In this document: positions 27,883-37,503 of the stretch, one piece after another | How positions within the stretch are numbered: the stretch's first letter is position 1 | Layout: every line of letters begins with the position of its first letter | Assembly (NCBI GenBank): GCA_021791875.1 | Contig: JAJYVU010000008.1 | Location: 1-64,000, forward strand | DNA from: Acidobacteriota bacterium | GTDB lineage: Bacteria > Acidobacteriota > Terriglobia > Terriglobales > Acidobacteriaceae | Direction of reading: 5' to 3' | DNA: 64,000 nucleotides | Notes under the pieces: generated by a model | What the model was told of the DNA's origin: nothing | The model's database searches: none | Seen by the model: only the letters and a program-made list of their open reading frames with translations | Program-made: the position numbers and the translations under genes

Positions 27883-28401
27883 ATGGCGACACAGGTCATG
27901 ACAGGATTTGATGGGATGGACGCAGGGCGCTCGCATCGCGATCGTGTACAGGATCGTATCCGGGAGCGCAATCTGTCGCTGCTCGCCGCGCAGCAGCGCG
28001 CGCGCCGCGGCCCCACGCCTGAGGTTTTCTTCGCCAAGAAGATCGACAACAGCCGGCTGGTGAAGGCGCCCGATCCGCGCCGGATGCAGGAGATGCGCAG
28101 CTTTGCGATGGCGATGGGGCTGCTGCTGTGCCTCATCCTCGTATACGGATGGCAGCACTTCAGCGCCATCGAGTATGGCTACAGCATCGCATCGCAGAAG
28201 CAGGAGCTGCTCAAGCTGCAGGAGGCGAACTTTCATCTGCGGCTCACCGAGGCGCAACTGAACAGCCCGGGACGCATCGACCGGCTGGCCAATCAGCTTG
28301 GACTCGCCGCTCCCACACCTGGGCAGGTGGTTCGCCCCAACGGCAGCCTGGACCCCAACGCGCCGGTGCTGGCCGAGGCCACGCCTCCGCAGATGCGGTA
28401 A
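27883..28401 (+). CDS. ftsL: FtsL-like cell division protein
   Basis: The 172-residue bitopic protein has a basic cytoplasmic N-terminal part of about 70 residues, one membrane helix (about 73-92) and a periplasmic coiled coil with leucines (KQELLKLQEANFHLRL, about 105-125) that ends in LNSPGRIDRLANQLG, a form common to FtsL/DivIC proteins. It is assigned by position between rsmH and ftsI as well as by topology; sequence similarity in this family is low. GGAG lies upstream of the ATG. The N-terminal tail is longer than in E. coli. Confidence 0.75.
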   Translation: MATQVMTGFDGMDAGRSHRDRVQDRIRERNLSLLAAQQRARRGPTPEVFFAKKIDNSRLVKAPDPRRMQEMRSFAMAMGLLLCLILVYGWQHFSAIEYGYSIASQKQELLKLQEANFHLRLTEAQLNSPGRIDRLANQLGLAAPTPGQVVRPNGSLDPNAPVLAEATPPQMR

Positions 28402-28450
28402 GGGAGTCTGAGGGGAGTTTGGCTCCGATGCATCCTCAGGGAGGGAGTTC

Positions 28451-30754
28451 ATGCCGGCCGTAGCGACGCCATCGAAACCCTCCCGCCCCCGCACCTCGTC
28501 CAAACAATCCGGTTCTGTTCCGCTCCATACGCCGATGCGGCGGTGGCGCGTCTTCAGCGTGCCGGCGTTCTTTCTTTTCTGGACGCTGGTGATTGTGGGC
28601 CGTCTCTTCATGGTGCAGATTGTGGAGCACCAGAAATATGTAGAGGAAGCTGCAAGCCAGCAGGAGCGGACCTTCCAGGTGGATCCGCGCCGCGGCATCA
28701 TCTATGACCGTGACCTGCATGGATTGGCGATGAGCGTCCTGGCCGAATCTGCGTATGCCGTGCCCTGGCAGGTGGGCCCGGACAAGGCTCGCGATGCGGA
28801 ACTGCTGGCCGCCATCGTCCACACCAATCCCGAGGACCGCTACACCAGCGCGCACGACATTCTGGCGCGCATGAAGGCATCGCGGGACTTTGCGTGGGTG
28901 GCGCGCAAGCTCAACCCTTCGGTCTACCAGCGGGTGAAGGCGCTTCACCTCAAGGGCGTCTACTTCACGCGCGAGTTCAAACGCTACTATCCGGATCAGA
29001 ATCTGGCAGCGCAGGTGCTCGGCTTTGTGGGTTCCGGCGGCAACGGGCTGGATGGTCTTGAATACCAGTTCAACAAGCAGTTGCGCGGCACGCCGGGTCG
29101 CATGTACACGGCCGTCGACGCACGCAGCCATGTACTTGGCAGCAAGGAACGCGACCCCAAGCCCGGGGAAAACATCGTTCTCACCATCGACGCCAACATC
29201 CAGTACATGGCCGAAAAGGCGCTCGAAGAGAATATGCAGCGCACGAAGGCCAAGCGCGGGGTGATCATCGTGCAGGACCCGCATACGGGGCAGATTCTTG
29301 CGCTGGCTGTCAGGCCCACCTTCAACCCAAATCACTATCGTTACGACAATCCTGATCTGCTGGTCGATCATGCCGTCAGCGACGTTTTTGAGCCGGGCTC
29401 GATGTTCAAGATCGTCACCTATTCGGCGGCGCTGCAGCAGCATGTCATTACGCCGGATTCACTGATTCATACGCTCGGCGGCAGCATCGACATCCACGGA
29501 CGCGTCGTCCACGACGACAGCGATGTGATTCGCTTCGAGCATAAGCACGGCAATGTCCTCACCGCACGACAGGCGCTGGCGCAGTCCAGCAACGTCGCGG
29601 CCATCGAGATTGGCGAGCGGCTCGGCAAGTACGAGCTCTACCACTACATCCGGGATTTTGGTTTCGGCCAGCGCTCCGGCATTCAATTGCCGGGAGAAAC
29701 CGCCGGTCTGTTGCGCCCGCCGAATCGCTGGGGGCCGACTGCCATTGGCTCGGTTCCCATGGGGTACGCCATCGGGATTACACCGATCCAGCTTGTTTCC
29801 ATGGCTTCGACGGTCGCCAATGGAGGGATTTATATGCCGCCGCGCATCGTTCTCAAGCTCACGACCAAGGCTGCCGGAGATGGCCTGCGGCCGGCTGCTT
29901 ATCATCCCGAGAGGAGCGTGCCTACTCCGCTGCCGCCGGGCGCGCATCGCGTGATCTCAGAGCTGACGGCGGCCAAGATGCGCAGCATGCTGGAGGGCGT
30001 TGTGCTGAACGGAACGGGGATTCCCGCGCAGCTGAACGGATACAGCGCCGCGGGCAAGACCGGAACAGCGGAAAAGATCGATCCGCGCACCCACTCGTAT
30101 TCCAAGCGCAAGTACGTGGCTTCGTTCATCGGATTCGCGCCGGTCAACGATCCGGCCGTTACGATTGCCGTGATCACCGATGCGCCGGAATACAAGTATC
30201 GCTTTGGTACTTCGGCCAGCGCGCCCGTCTTCAGGGAACTCGCACAGGAAATTCTTGAATATCTTGGCGTGCCGCACGATCAGCCGCTGAAAACGCCCAA
30301 GGAGATCGCCCAGGAGATCAAGAACGCTCCGAAAGAGGCCGATCCGCAGGAGCAGCTCGATGACATGGACTCGCTTTTTGCAGAGGTCAACCATCTTCCT
30401 GCGAATGATCCGCTGCGTTCCAACAATATTCCCGGCGTGGCGCCCATCGTGGACAAGCGGGTGGCAGAGGACAAGCCGCTGCACGAAACCAACGCTGGGT
30501 CGCCGGCCGAACCACAGGCCAGCGTACAGGCGCCGGCATCAACATCCTCGCCCGACGCGGTAACTATCAGCGCGAAGCCAACGGTCACTGTGCCGTCGTT
30601 CACGGGGGAATCGGTACGCGAGGTGATTGAAAAGGCCGAAGCTGCCGGTCTGGGCGTACAGGTGCTGGGTTCAGGGCTGGCCGCCGAACAGGTACCAGCC
30701 GCCGGAAGCAAGGTTACCGAGGGCACGCAGATTGTTGTCCGCTTCCATCCCTGA
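28451..30754 (+). CDS. ftsI: Division transpeptidase PBP3/FtsI with C-terminal PASTA domain
   Basis: The 767-residue class B penicillin-binding protein cross-links septal peptidoglycan. It has an N-terminal membrane helix (about 35-55), the pedestal domain with RGIIYDRD, and a transpeptidase domain with the SMFK (active Ser), SSN and KTG motifs (GSMFKIV, AQSSNVAAIEIG, GKTGTAEK). A Pro/Ala/Ser-rich linker of about 80 residues leads to one PASTA domain (about 700-767, ending in VVRFHP). A PASTA domain on FtsI is typical of Gram-positives and also seen in Acidobacteria. It follows ftsL by 49 bp. Confidence 0.93.
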   Translation: MPAVATPSKPSRPRTSSKQSGSVPLHTPMRRWRVFSVPAFFLFWTLVIVGRLFMVQIVEHQKYVEEAASQQERTFQVDPRRGIIYDRDLHGLAMSVLAESAYAVPWQVGPDKARDAELLAAIVHTNPEDRYTSAHDILARMKASRDFAWVARKLNPSVYQRVKALHLKGVYFTREFKRYYPDQNLAAQVLGFVGSGGNGLDGLEYQFNKQLRGTPGRMYTAVDARSHVLGSKERDPKPGENIVLTIDANIQYMAEKALEENMQRTKAKRGVIIVQDPHTGQILALAVRPTFNPNHYRYDNPDLLVDHAVSDVFEPGSMFKIVTYSAALQQHVITPDSLIHTLGGSIDIHGRVVHDDSDVIRFEHKHGNVLTARQALAQSSNVAAIEIGERLGKYELYHYIRDFGFGQRSGIQLPGETAGLLRPPNRWGPTAIGSVPMGYAIGITPIQLVSMASTVANGGIYMPPRIVLKLTTKAAGDGLRPAAYHPERSVPTPLPPGAHRVISELTAAKMRSMLEGVVLNGTGIPAQLNGYSAAGKTGTAEKIDPRTHSYSKRKYVASFIGFAPVNDPAVTIAVITDAPEYKYRFGTSASAPVFRELAQEILEYLGVPHDQPLKTPKEIAQEIKNAPKEADPQEQLDDMDSLFAEVNHLPANDPLRSNNIPGVAPIVDKRVAEDKPLHETNAGSPAEPQASVQAPASTSSPDAVTISAKPTVTVPSFTGESVREVIEKAEAAGLGVQVLGSGLAAEQVPAAGSKVTEGTQIVVRFHP

Positions 30755-30834
30755 CGCTTGCACCATGCCATCCGCACGCTCTCACGGGTAATTTCCACTT
30801 GCGCAAACCCTTCCGGATTGGTTCTTCTGACACC

Positions 30835-32343
30835 ATGCGTTACAGCGAAATCCTTGCTGGAGTCGAAGTTCTCGAGCGCTCCGGGCCAGATCCGGAAATC
30901 GCCGGTGTCGAGTACGACTCGCGCCGCGTCGGGGAAGGCGCACTTTTCGTTGCGATGCGCGGCGAAACGGTGGACGGTAACCGCTACATCGCGTCGGCTT
31001 TTGAAAAAGGCGCAGCCGCCATTCTTACGGACTCTGTCGAGACGATGGCTGAGTGGTCATCGCGGCCCGAAGTCGCCATTGCGCGGGCTCCGCATGGCCG
31101 TCAGGCGCTGGCTGGAGCCGCAGCTAATTTTTTCGCACACCCTGAGCGGCACCTGGCCGTCAGCGGAGTGACCGGCACCAACGGCAAAACGACCACGGCT
31201 TTTCTGCTGGAAGGCCTGATGCAGCGCGCCAGTCGCAAGACGGTGCTGGTGGGTACAATCGAATGTCACCTGGCCGGGCAGGTGCTGCCGTCGCCGCATA
31301 CCACGCCGGAGTCGCGCGATCTGCTCGACCTTTTCCGGCGCGGCGTCGATGCCGGCGCTACGGAAGCCGTGATGGAAGTCTCCTCACATGCGCTCGCGCA
31401 GGGCCGCGTCTTCGGCATCCCTTATGATGTGGCGATCTTCACCAATCTCACGCGCGACCACCTCGACTTCCACGGCACCATGAAGGAGTATTTCGCCGCC
31501 AAGAGGAAATTGTTCGACGCAAGCCTGGGCCGCGCTCCGCGCGTTTCCGTACTCAATGCCGATGATCCGCACGGCGAGCAGCTCGCCGCATACGCTCGAG
31601 AGCAGGGCAGCGAAGTCTTCACCTACGGCATGAATGGCGGCGACTTCCGGGCCGAGTCGGTCGAGCTGGGCAGCCGCGGCATGCGGTTCCATCTGCATAC
31701 GCCGTCTGGTGCGGCGCAGGTCACCACCAAGCTCGTTGGCCGTGTCAACGTTTATAACCTGCTCGGTGTTTCCGCGGCGGCCATGGCGCGCGGCCTTGCG
31801 CTGGAGGAAGTGGTTGCCGCGATTGCCACGCTGCCCAGCGTTCCGGGCCGCTTCCAGACCGTTGACGAAGGGCAGCCCTTTGCCGTGGTGGTTGACTACG
31901 CGCACACCGACGATGCACTGCGCAACCTCATCGCGCTGGCTCGGGACCTGGTCCGCGATCACAACGGGCGCGTGATCACGATGTTTGGCTGCGGCGGCGA
32001 CCGCGACCGCACCAAGCGCCCGCTGATGGGCCGCGCCGCGGCGGAAGGCAGCGACGTGGTCGTGCTCACTTCGGACAATCCCCGCAGCGAGGAGCCGGAA
32101 GCCATTCTTGCCGATATTCTGCCCGGCCTGGCCGGCCTTGGCACGCCTTACACGCAGGAGCCGGACCGCACCCGCGCCATCCACGCTGCGATCCGCGCCG
32201 CCCGTCCTGGAGACATTGTTTTACTGGCCGGCAAAGGGCATGAGAAGACACAAACGCTCCGGCAAGGTACGATTCCATTCGACGATGCTGCCGTGGCGGC
32301 AGCCGCTCTGCGTGAAATGAAAGACTCTGGAGCCACTCCATGA
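30835..32343 (+). CDS. murE: UDP-MurNAc-tripeptide synthetase MurE
   Basis: The 502-residue ligase adds the third residue to UDP-MurNAc-L-Ala-D-Glu. The ATP-binding motif is GTNGKTT (114-120). DNPR at 414-417 is the motif that selects meso-diaminopimelate, so the organism makes mDAP peptidoglycan. The ATG at 30835 is preferred to a TTG at 30799 because it fits the usual N-terminus. The gene overlaps murF by ATGA at 32340-32343. Confidence 0.94.
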   Translation: MRYSEILAGVEVLERSGPDPEIAGVEYDSRRVGEGALFVAMRGETVDGNRYIASAFEKGAAAILTDSVETMAEWSSRPEVAIARAPHGRQALAGAAANFFAHPERHLAVSGVTGTNGKTTTAFLLEGLMQRASRKTVLVGTIECHLAGQVLPSPHTTPESRDLLDLFRRGVDAGATEAVMEVSSHALAQGRVFGIPYDVAIFTNLTRDHLDFHGTMKEYFAAKRKLFDASLGRAPRVSVLNADDPHGEQLAAYAREQGSEVFTYGMNGGDFRAESVELGSRGMRFHLHTPSGAAQVTTKLVGRVNVYNLLGVSAAAMARGLALEEVVAAIATLPSVPGRFQTVDEGQPFAVVVDYAHTDDALRNLIALARDLVRDHNGRVITMFGCGGDRDRTKRPLMGRAAAEGSDVVVLTSDNPRSEEPEAILADILPGLAGLGTPYTQEPDRTRAIHAAIRAARPGDIVLLAGKGHEKTQTLRQGTIPFDDAAVAAAALREMKDSGATP

Positions 32344-33749
32344 AGCTCACGCTCGAACAGATTGCTTACTGGTGCTCCGGCGAATTGCGCTGTGCCAATC
32401 CGGCACACTCGGCCACCGGCTACTCCATTGATTCGCGCACGCTTGAGTCCGGCGATCTGTTCTTCGCCATCCAGGGCGAACGATTCGATGGGCACGACTT
32501 TGTCACGGGCGCCCGCGAGCGCGGCGCCGTGGCAGCAGTGGTAGCGCGGTCGCGTATTTCAGGGCTGCAGGCGGGAGCAGAGCAGCCCCTGGTCGTTGTC
32601 GATGACACGCTGGTGGCTCTCCAGCATTTGGCCTCTGCCGTGCGGCGCCACTGGGGCAAGCGGGTGATCGGCGTTACCGGTTCAGCCGGAAAGACCACGA
32701 CCAAGGAAGCGATGGCTGCTGTGCTGGGCGTCGGGTACTCGGTGCTGAAGTCGCGCGGCAATCTCAACAACAACTATGGCCTTCCGCTACAGTTGCTCCG
32801 GCTGGAGCCGGAGCACGACGTCGCTGTGATTGAAATGGGCATGAACCACGCCGGAGAAATCGCGGCGCTCGCCCGGATCGCGGCGCCCAACTGGGGAGTG
32901 GTGACGAACGTGGGCCGGGCGCACATCGAGAATTTCCCGGATGGTATTGCCGGCATCGCCCGCGCCAAATATGAGCTGATCCAGGCATTGCCGCCGGACG
33001 GGATCGCTTTCCTGAACTGTGATGACCCCTACGTTTCGCAGTTTGGGCGCGACTTTCACGGGCGCGTCATCCACTTTGGGCGCGGCCCCTGCGCCAACCT
33101 GCGCGTCGAAAAGGTGGAAAACCTCGGTCCCGACGGCGTGCGGATTGCGGTTCATGCCGAGGGCGAGCGCGCCACGGTTCATCTGCACCTGCTGGGCGAG
33201 CACAACGTGACCAACGTTCTTGCAGCGCTCGCTGTCGGCCTTGCCGCTGAAATCCCTCTGGATATGGCGGCGCGGGCGCTTGAGTCGCTCCAGCCCGAGG
33301 ACAAGCGCGGCGAGGTCCTCAACTGGCACGGCGCGACGATCATCAATGACAGCTACAATTCCAACCCCGAGGCGCTGAAGGCCATGATCGCCACGCTGGC
33401 GGGAATGCCCGCCCAGCGCCGCATCCTGGTCGCGGGAGAGATGCTCGAACTGGGCAAGGAATCTCCGAAATTGCATGCGGCCTGTGGTAAGGCCGCCGCG
33501 GAGGCGAATGTCAACCTGGTGATTGGCGTTCGCGGCGCAGCCACGAGCCTGGTGGAAGCGGCGCGCAAGGCAAAGGTGGAGGCGATCTACCTGGAAACGC
33601 CGGAAGAAGCCGGAGAATGGCTCCGCGCCAACTTGCGCGAGGGGGATGCCGTTCTGCTGAAGGCTTCGCGCGGCGTCCGGCTGGAACGCGCGGTGCACAC
33701 CCTGATGGCAAATGGGGAAAATCCCAGCGCTGCTGCTCCGGCATCGTAG
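32340..33749 (+). CDS. murF: UDP-MurNAc-tripeptide:D-Ala-D-Ala ligase MurF
   Basis: This 469-residue Mur ligase adds D-Ala-D-Ala to the tripeptide precursor in the cytoplasm. GSAGKTT at 114-120 is the ATP-binding loop, and NNNYGLPLQLL, MGMNHAGEIA and INDSYNSNPEAL are MurF signatures. It starts inside the murE stop (ATGA), indicating coupled translation. D-Ala-D-Ala ligase (ddl), its substrate supplier, is not in this window. Confidence 0.95.
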   Translation: MKLTLEQIAYWCSGELRCANPAHSATGYSIDSRTLESGDLFFAIQGERFDGHDFVTGARERGAVAAVVARSRISGLQAGAEQPLVVVDDTLVALQHLASAVRRHWGKRVIGVTGSAGKTTTKEAMAAVLGVGYSVLKSRGNLNNNYGLPLQLLRLEPEHDVAVIEMGMNHAGEIAALARIAAPNWGVVTNVGRAHIENFPDGIAGIARAKYELIQALPPDGIAFLNCDDPYVSQFGRDFHGRVIHFGRGPCANLRVEKVENLGPDGVRIAVHAEGERATVHLHLLGEHNVTNVLAALAVGLAAEIPLDMAARALESLQPEDKRGEVLNWHGATIINDSYNSNPEALKAMIATLAGMPAQRRILVAGEMLELGKESPKLHAACGKAAAEANVNLVIGVRGAATSLVEAARKAKVEAIYLETPEEAGEWLRANLREGDAVLLKASRGVRLERAVHTLMANGENPSAAAPAS

Positions 33750-33844
33750 CCAGCGCGATTCCTCCCGTGAATTGACTGCGGCCAGCGGTATCGCATCCGA
33801 GTTAAGATAACGAGGACCGCCCCTTTCCCAACGCCGGAGGAAGT

Positions 33845-34978
33845 TTGCTCTACTGGCTTCTTTACCAAAAGCTTTATCCGCACTTCAGCCCATTCCGCAT
33901 CTTTCGGTACCTCACCTTCCGAACTGCGTTCGCCTCGCTCACAGCGCTTTTGATCACGCTGGTGATTGGCCCGTATGTGATTGAGAGATTGAGGGAATTC
34001 CAGATCGGGCAGTACATCCGCGAAGAGGGCCCGCAGGCGCACCACAAGAAGGCCGGAACGCCGACCATGGGCGGAGTGCTGATCTGCACGGCCATATTGC
34101 TGCCCACGCTGCTCTGGTCAGACCTGTCCGATCCGCTGGTCTGGGTGGTCATGCTTTCGACCATGGCCTTTGGCGCCATCGGTTTTGCCGATGACTATAT
34201 CAAAGTGGTGCACCGGCGCAACCTGGGTCTTTCGGCCCGCGCCAAGATGAGCCTGCAGATCATCGCTTCGGCGCTGGTGGGCATCTCGCTCGTCTACCTG
34301 GAATGGCAGGGCAACTACAACACCCAGTTGATGGTGCCGTTTTTCAAGAACCTCCGGCCGAGTTTCACGATTCCGGCGCTGGCGCACATTCCGCACTTCG
34401 GGCTGCTGGAATTCATCCCATTTGTGCTTTTCGTGATCCTGGTGATTGTCGGCTCCAGCAACGCGGTGAACCTGACTGACGGGCTGGACGGCCTGGCGAT
34501 CGGCTGCACCATCATCGCGGCAGGCGCGCTCACCGTGCTCACTTACGTAAGCGGCCACGCTGTGTTTGCCGATTATCTGGAGCTGCAACGCATGCCGCTG
34601 GTGGGCGAACTCACCATCTTTTGCGGCTCCATGGTGGGCGCGGCCATCGGATTCCTCTGGTATAACGCCCATCCCGCGCAGATTTTCATGGGTGACGTGG
34701 GCTCGTTGGCGCTCGGCGGCGCGATAGGCACCATGGCCGTGGTGATCAAGCAGGAACTGCTGCTGCCGTTTATCGGCGGCATCTTCGTGGTGGAGGCGCT
34801 GTCGGTGATTCTGCAGGTAGGCAGCTACAAGCTGCGCAAGAAGCGAATTTTCCGCATGGCGCCGCTTCACCACCACTTTGAACTGATGGGCTGGTCTGAA
34901 TCGAAGGTGATTGTCCGGTTCTGGATCGGCGCCCTGGTATTTGCACTTTTTGCACTGACGACACTCAAACTTCGCTAA
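33845..34978 (+). CDS. mraY: Phospho-MurNAc-pentapeptide transferase MraY
   Basis: The 377-residue polytopic enzyme makes lipid I from UDP-MurNAc-pentapeptide and undecaprenyl phosphate. Seen motifs are HHKKAGTPTMGG (66-77), FADDYIK with Asp116-Asp117, NAVNLTDGLDGLA and the late HHHFE. About ten membrane helices are expected. It begins with TTG at 33845: GGAGG lies four bases upstream and the resulting N-terminus MLYWLLY is the family form. Confidence 0.95.
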   Translation: MLYWLLYQKLYPHFSPFRIFRYLTFRTAFASLTALLITLVIGPYVIERLREFQIGQYIREEGPQAHHKKAGTPTMGGVLICTAILLPTLLWSDLSDPLVWVVMLSTMAFGAIGFADDYIKVVHRRNLGLSARAKMSLQIIASALVGISLVYLEWQGNYNTQLMVPFFKNLRPSFTIPALAHIPHFGLLEFIPFVLFVILVIVGSSNAVNLTDGLDGLAIGCTIIAAGALTVLTYVSGHAVFADYLELQRMPLVGELTIFCGSMVGAAIGFLWYNAHPAQIFMGDVGSLALGGAIGTMAVVIKQELLLPFIGGIFVVEALSVILQVGSYKLRKKRIFRMAPLHHHFELMGWSESKVIVRFWIGALVFALFALTTLKLR

Positions 34979-35040
34979 CGTTGTTGCCGCGTGGGAAAAT
35001 ACTCCTGTTCGCGCTCGCATCAAAGGCCTCAGGAAGAAGC

Positions 35041-36426
35041 ATGGAGTTAAAAGGAAAGAAAGTTCTCGTCGTGGGTCTCGGCAAATCGGGACTTGCGGCC
35101 GCACTGTTTCTCCGCCGGCAGGGGGCGCAGGTCACGGTTTCCGATATCCGCAGCGCGCAAAAGCTGGGCAAAGACATTCCGGCGCTCATTGAGCAGGGAA
35201 TCGCCGTCGAGGCCGGCGGCCACGGCCTGCTGACCTTCCGTCGCCAGGATCTGATCGTCGTCAGCCCGGGGGTACCGCTCAGCACGCCGGAGCTGGTGCA
35301 GGTGCAGAAGTTTGGCCTGCCGATCATCGGCGAGGTCGAGCTGGCAGCACGATTCCTCAAGGGCAGGACCATCGCGATCACGGGCTCCAACGGCAAGACC
35401 ACCACCACTAGCCTGTGCGGCGCCATTCTCGAAAAGGCTGGGTATCCCGTGCACGTGGGCGGCAACATTGGCCTGCCGGTCATCGGACTCGTAGAAGATT
35501 CCCGCGAGGACGGCTGGTCGGTGCTTGAAATCTCCAGCTTCCAGCTGGAAACCACTGAGAAATTCCGCCCGGATATCGCCGTGATTCTCAACATCACGCC
35601 CGATCACCTGGACCGCCATGGCAGCTTCGCGAACTACGTTGCCGCCAAGGAGCGCATCTTTGGCGCGCAGAGACCCGACGACAAGCTGGTTCTGAACGCC
35701 GACGACGATGTGACGTCGCGCGCCGCTGCCCGCGCGCCTTCGCAGGTATTCTGGTTCAGCCGCAAGCGCGTCATCCGCCAGGGAGCTTTCGTGCATGAGG
35801 GTGCGATTCTGTTCCGCGCGTCAGAGCAGGCCAAGCCGGAGCCGATTCTCAAACTGGATGAAATTCCCTTGAAGGGTGTGCACAACGTTGAGAATGTTCT
35901 CGCCGCCGTGTGCGCCTCGCGCCTTGCCGGAGTGGCGCCGGAAGCGATTCGCGCGGCCGTCGCTTCCTTCCGCGCCGTCGAGCATCGCCTGGAATTCGTG
36001 GCGGAAATCGACGGCGTCAGTTACTACAACGACTCCAAGGCCACCAACGTGGACGCCACCATCAAGGCGATCGAAGCCTTTTCTTCAGGCGTTCATTTGA
36101 TTCTGGGCGGCAAGGACAAGGACTCTGACTACCGGCAGCTTCGCCCGCTGCTGGCCGGGCGCGTGAAAGCCGTCTACACTATCGGCTCGGCCGCGGAGAA
36201 GATCTCCAACCACCTCGACGGCGCAGTGCCTCTGGTTGCCGCCGGCACGCTGGACCGCGCTGTTTCATTGGCCGCGGAAGCCGCCGAGGAGGGCGACGTG
36301 GTGCTGCTTGCGCCGGCGTGTGCCAGTTTTGACCAGTTCGAGAATTACGAACACCGAGGGCAGACCTTCAAGAGCCTGGTTCTCGCCCGGCGAGGAGTCG
36401 CCGCATGGCAAAACGCGTCGGCGTAG
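35041..36426 (+). CDS. murD: UDP-MurNAc-L-Ala:D-Glu ligase MurD
   Basis: The 461-residue ligase adds D-glutamate to UDP-MurNAc-L-alanine. The N-terminal Rossmann-like GLGKSG (12-17) binds UDP and GSNGKTTTT (115-123) binds ATP. YYNDSKATN and GGKDKDSDY are C-terminal family motifs. The ATG at 35041 replaces an upstream TTG at 34981 because MELKGKKVLVVGLGKSG is the expected N-terminus and AGGAAG lies upstream. It overlaps ftsW by 22 bp. Confidence 0.95.
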   Translation: MELKGKKVLVVGLGKSGLAAALFLRRQGAQVTVSDIRSAQKLGKDIPALIEQGIAVEAGGHGLLTFRRQDLIVVSPGVPLSTPELVQVQKFGLPIIGEVELAARFLKGRTIAITGSNGKTTTTSLCGAILEKAGYPVHVGGNIGLPVIGLVEDSREDGWSVLEISSFQLETTEKFRPDIAVILNITPDHLDRHGSFANYVAAKERIFGAQRPDDKLVLNADDDVTSRAAARAPSQVFWFSRKRVIRQGAFVHEGAILFRASEQAKPEPILKLDEIPLKGVHNVENVLAAVCASRLAGVAPEAIRAAVASFRAVEHRLEFVAEIDGVSYYNDSKATNVDATIKAIEAFSSGVHLILGGKDKDSDYRQLRPLLAGRVKAVYTIGSAAEKISNHLDGAVPLVAAGTLDRAVSLAAEAAEEGDVVLLAPACASFDQFENYEHRGQTFKSLVLARRGVAAWQNASA

Positions 36427-37496
36427 ACAAATTCCTCTTCTGCGCTACGCTCGTCCTGGTTGTCATCGGCTTGCTGATGGTCTTCAGCGCCTCGGCCGTG
36501 CTGTCGAAAGTCCGCTACGGTTCGCCGTACACGTTCCTCATTCGCCAGTCGATTTTTGCCTGCCTGGGCCTCGCCGCCATGACGGTGCTCATGCAGATTG
36601 ACTACCGCAAGCTGAACCGCACCAACGTTATCTTCCCGCTGGTAGGCGTTACGGTGATTACGCTGCTCTCCGCCTTCCTGATGCGAGACTCGCACAACAC
36701 GCACCGCTGGATTCGCTTCGGCGTCTTTTCCTTCCAGCCGTCGGCGCTGGCCACGCCCGTTGCCGTGCTTTTTATTGCGTGGTTTCTGCAGAATCGCATG
36801 CACGCCATGGATGATCTGCGAAACACGATTCTGCCCGCCGCGCTGCCGAGCCTCATCTTTACCGGCCTCATCTTGAAGGAGCCGGATCTCGGTACGGCCA
36901 TGGTGGTTGCCGCGGTCACGGCGCTGCTGCTCTATGTTGCCGGAATGCGGCTGCGCTGGATCGTCGCGGCGTTTGTGGCCTCCGCGCCGATCCTCTACTG
37001 GATGCTTTTCCGCGTCGCGTGGCGGCGCGAGCGACTGCTGGCTTTTCTAAACCCTGAAGCCGATCCGCTTGGCAAGGGCTTTCACATCATCCAGTCACTC
37101 ATCGCGGTCGGCACCGGCGGCCTGTACGGGCTCGGCTACATGGAAGGCCGCCAGAAGCTTTTCTTTCTGCCCGAGCCGCAGACCGACTACATCTTCGCGA
37201 ATATTTCGGAGGAGCTTGGCTTCATCGGCGCCATCGTGATTGTCGGCCTCTTCGTGTACATCGGCTACCGGGGATTCCGTGCCGCGATTCTTTCGCGCGA
37301 TCCCTTTGCCCGCTTCGTCGCCTTCGGGCTTACGTCCGCGATTCTGATTCAGGCCTTCTTCAACATCAGCGTGGTGATCGACCTGCTGCCCACCAAGGGA
37401 ATCACGCTTCCATTCATCTCCTACGGCGGCACGTCGCTCATCATCATGCTCTGCTGCATGGGGATTCTGCTGAGCATTACGCGGGAAGTGGAATGA
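36405..37496 (+). CDS. ftsW: Septal peptidoglycan polymerase FtsW
   Basis: The 363-residue SEDS protein polymerises glycan strands at the septum together with FtsI. About ten membrane helices are visible, with motifs MVFSASAV, LKEPDLGTAMV (containing the catalytic-region Asp), QSLIAVGTGGLYGLGYMEGRQKL and FISYGGTSL. The start lies inside murD, indicating coupled expression. Length fits the family. Confidence 0.93.
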   Translation: MAKRVGVDKFLFCATLVLVVIGLLMVFSASAVLSKVRYGSPYTFLIRQSIFACLGLAAMTVLMQIDYRKLNRTNVIFPLVGVTVITLLSAFLMRDSHNTHRWIRFGVFSFQPSALATPVAVLFIAWFLQNRMHAMDDLRNTILPAALPSLIFTGLILKEPDLGTAMVVAAVTALLLYVAGMRLRWIVAAFVASAPILYWMLFRVAWRRERLLAFLNPEADPLGKGFHIIQSLIAVGTGGLYGLGYMEGRQKLFFLPEPQTDYIFANISEELGFIGAIVIVGLFVYIGYRGFRAAILSRDPFARFVAFGLTSAILIQAFFNISVVIDLLPTKGITLPFISYGGTSLIIMLCCMGILLSITREVE

Positions 37497-37503
37497 TCGA
37501 GAG

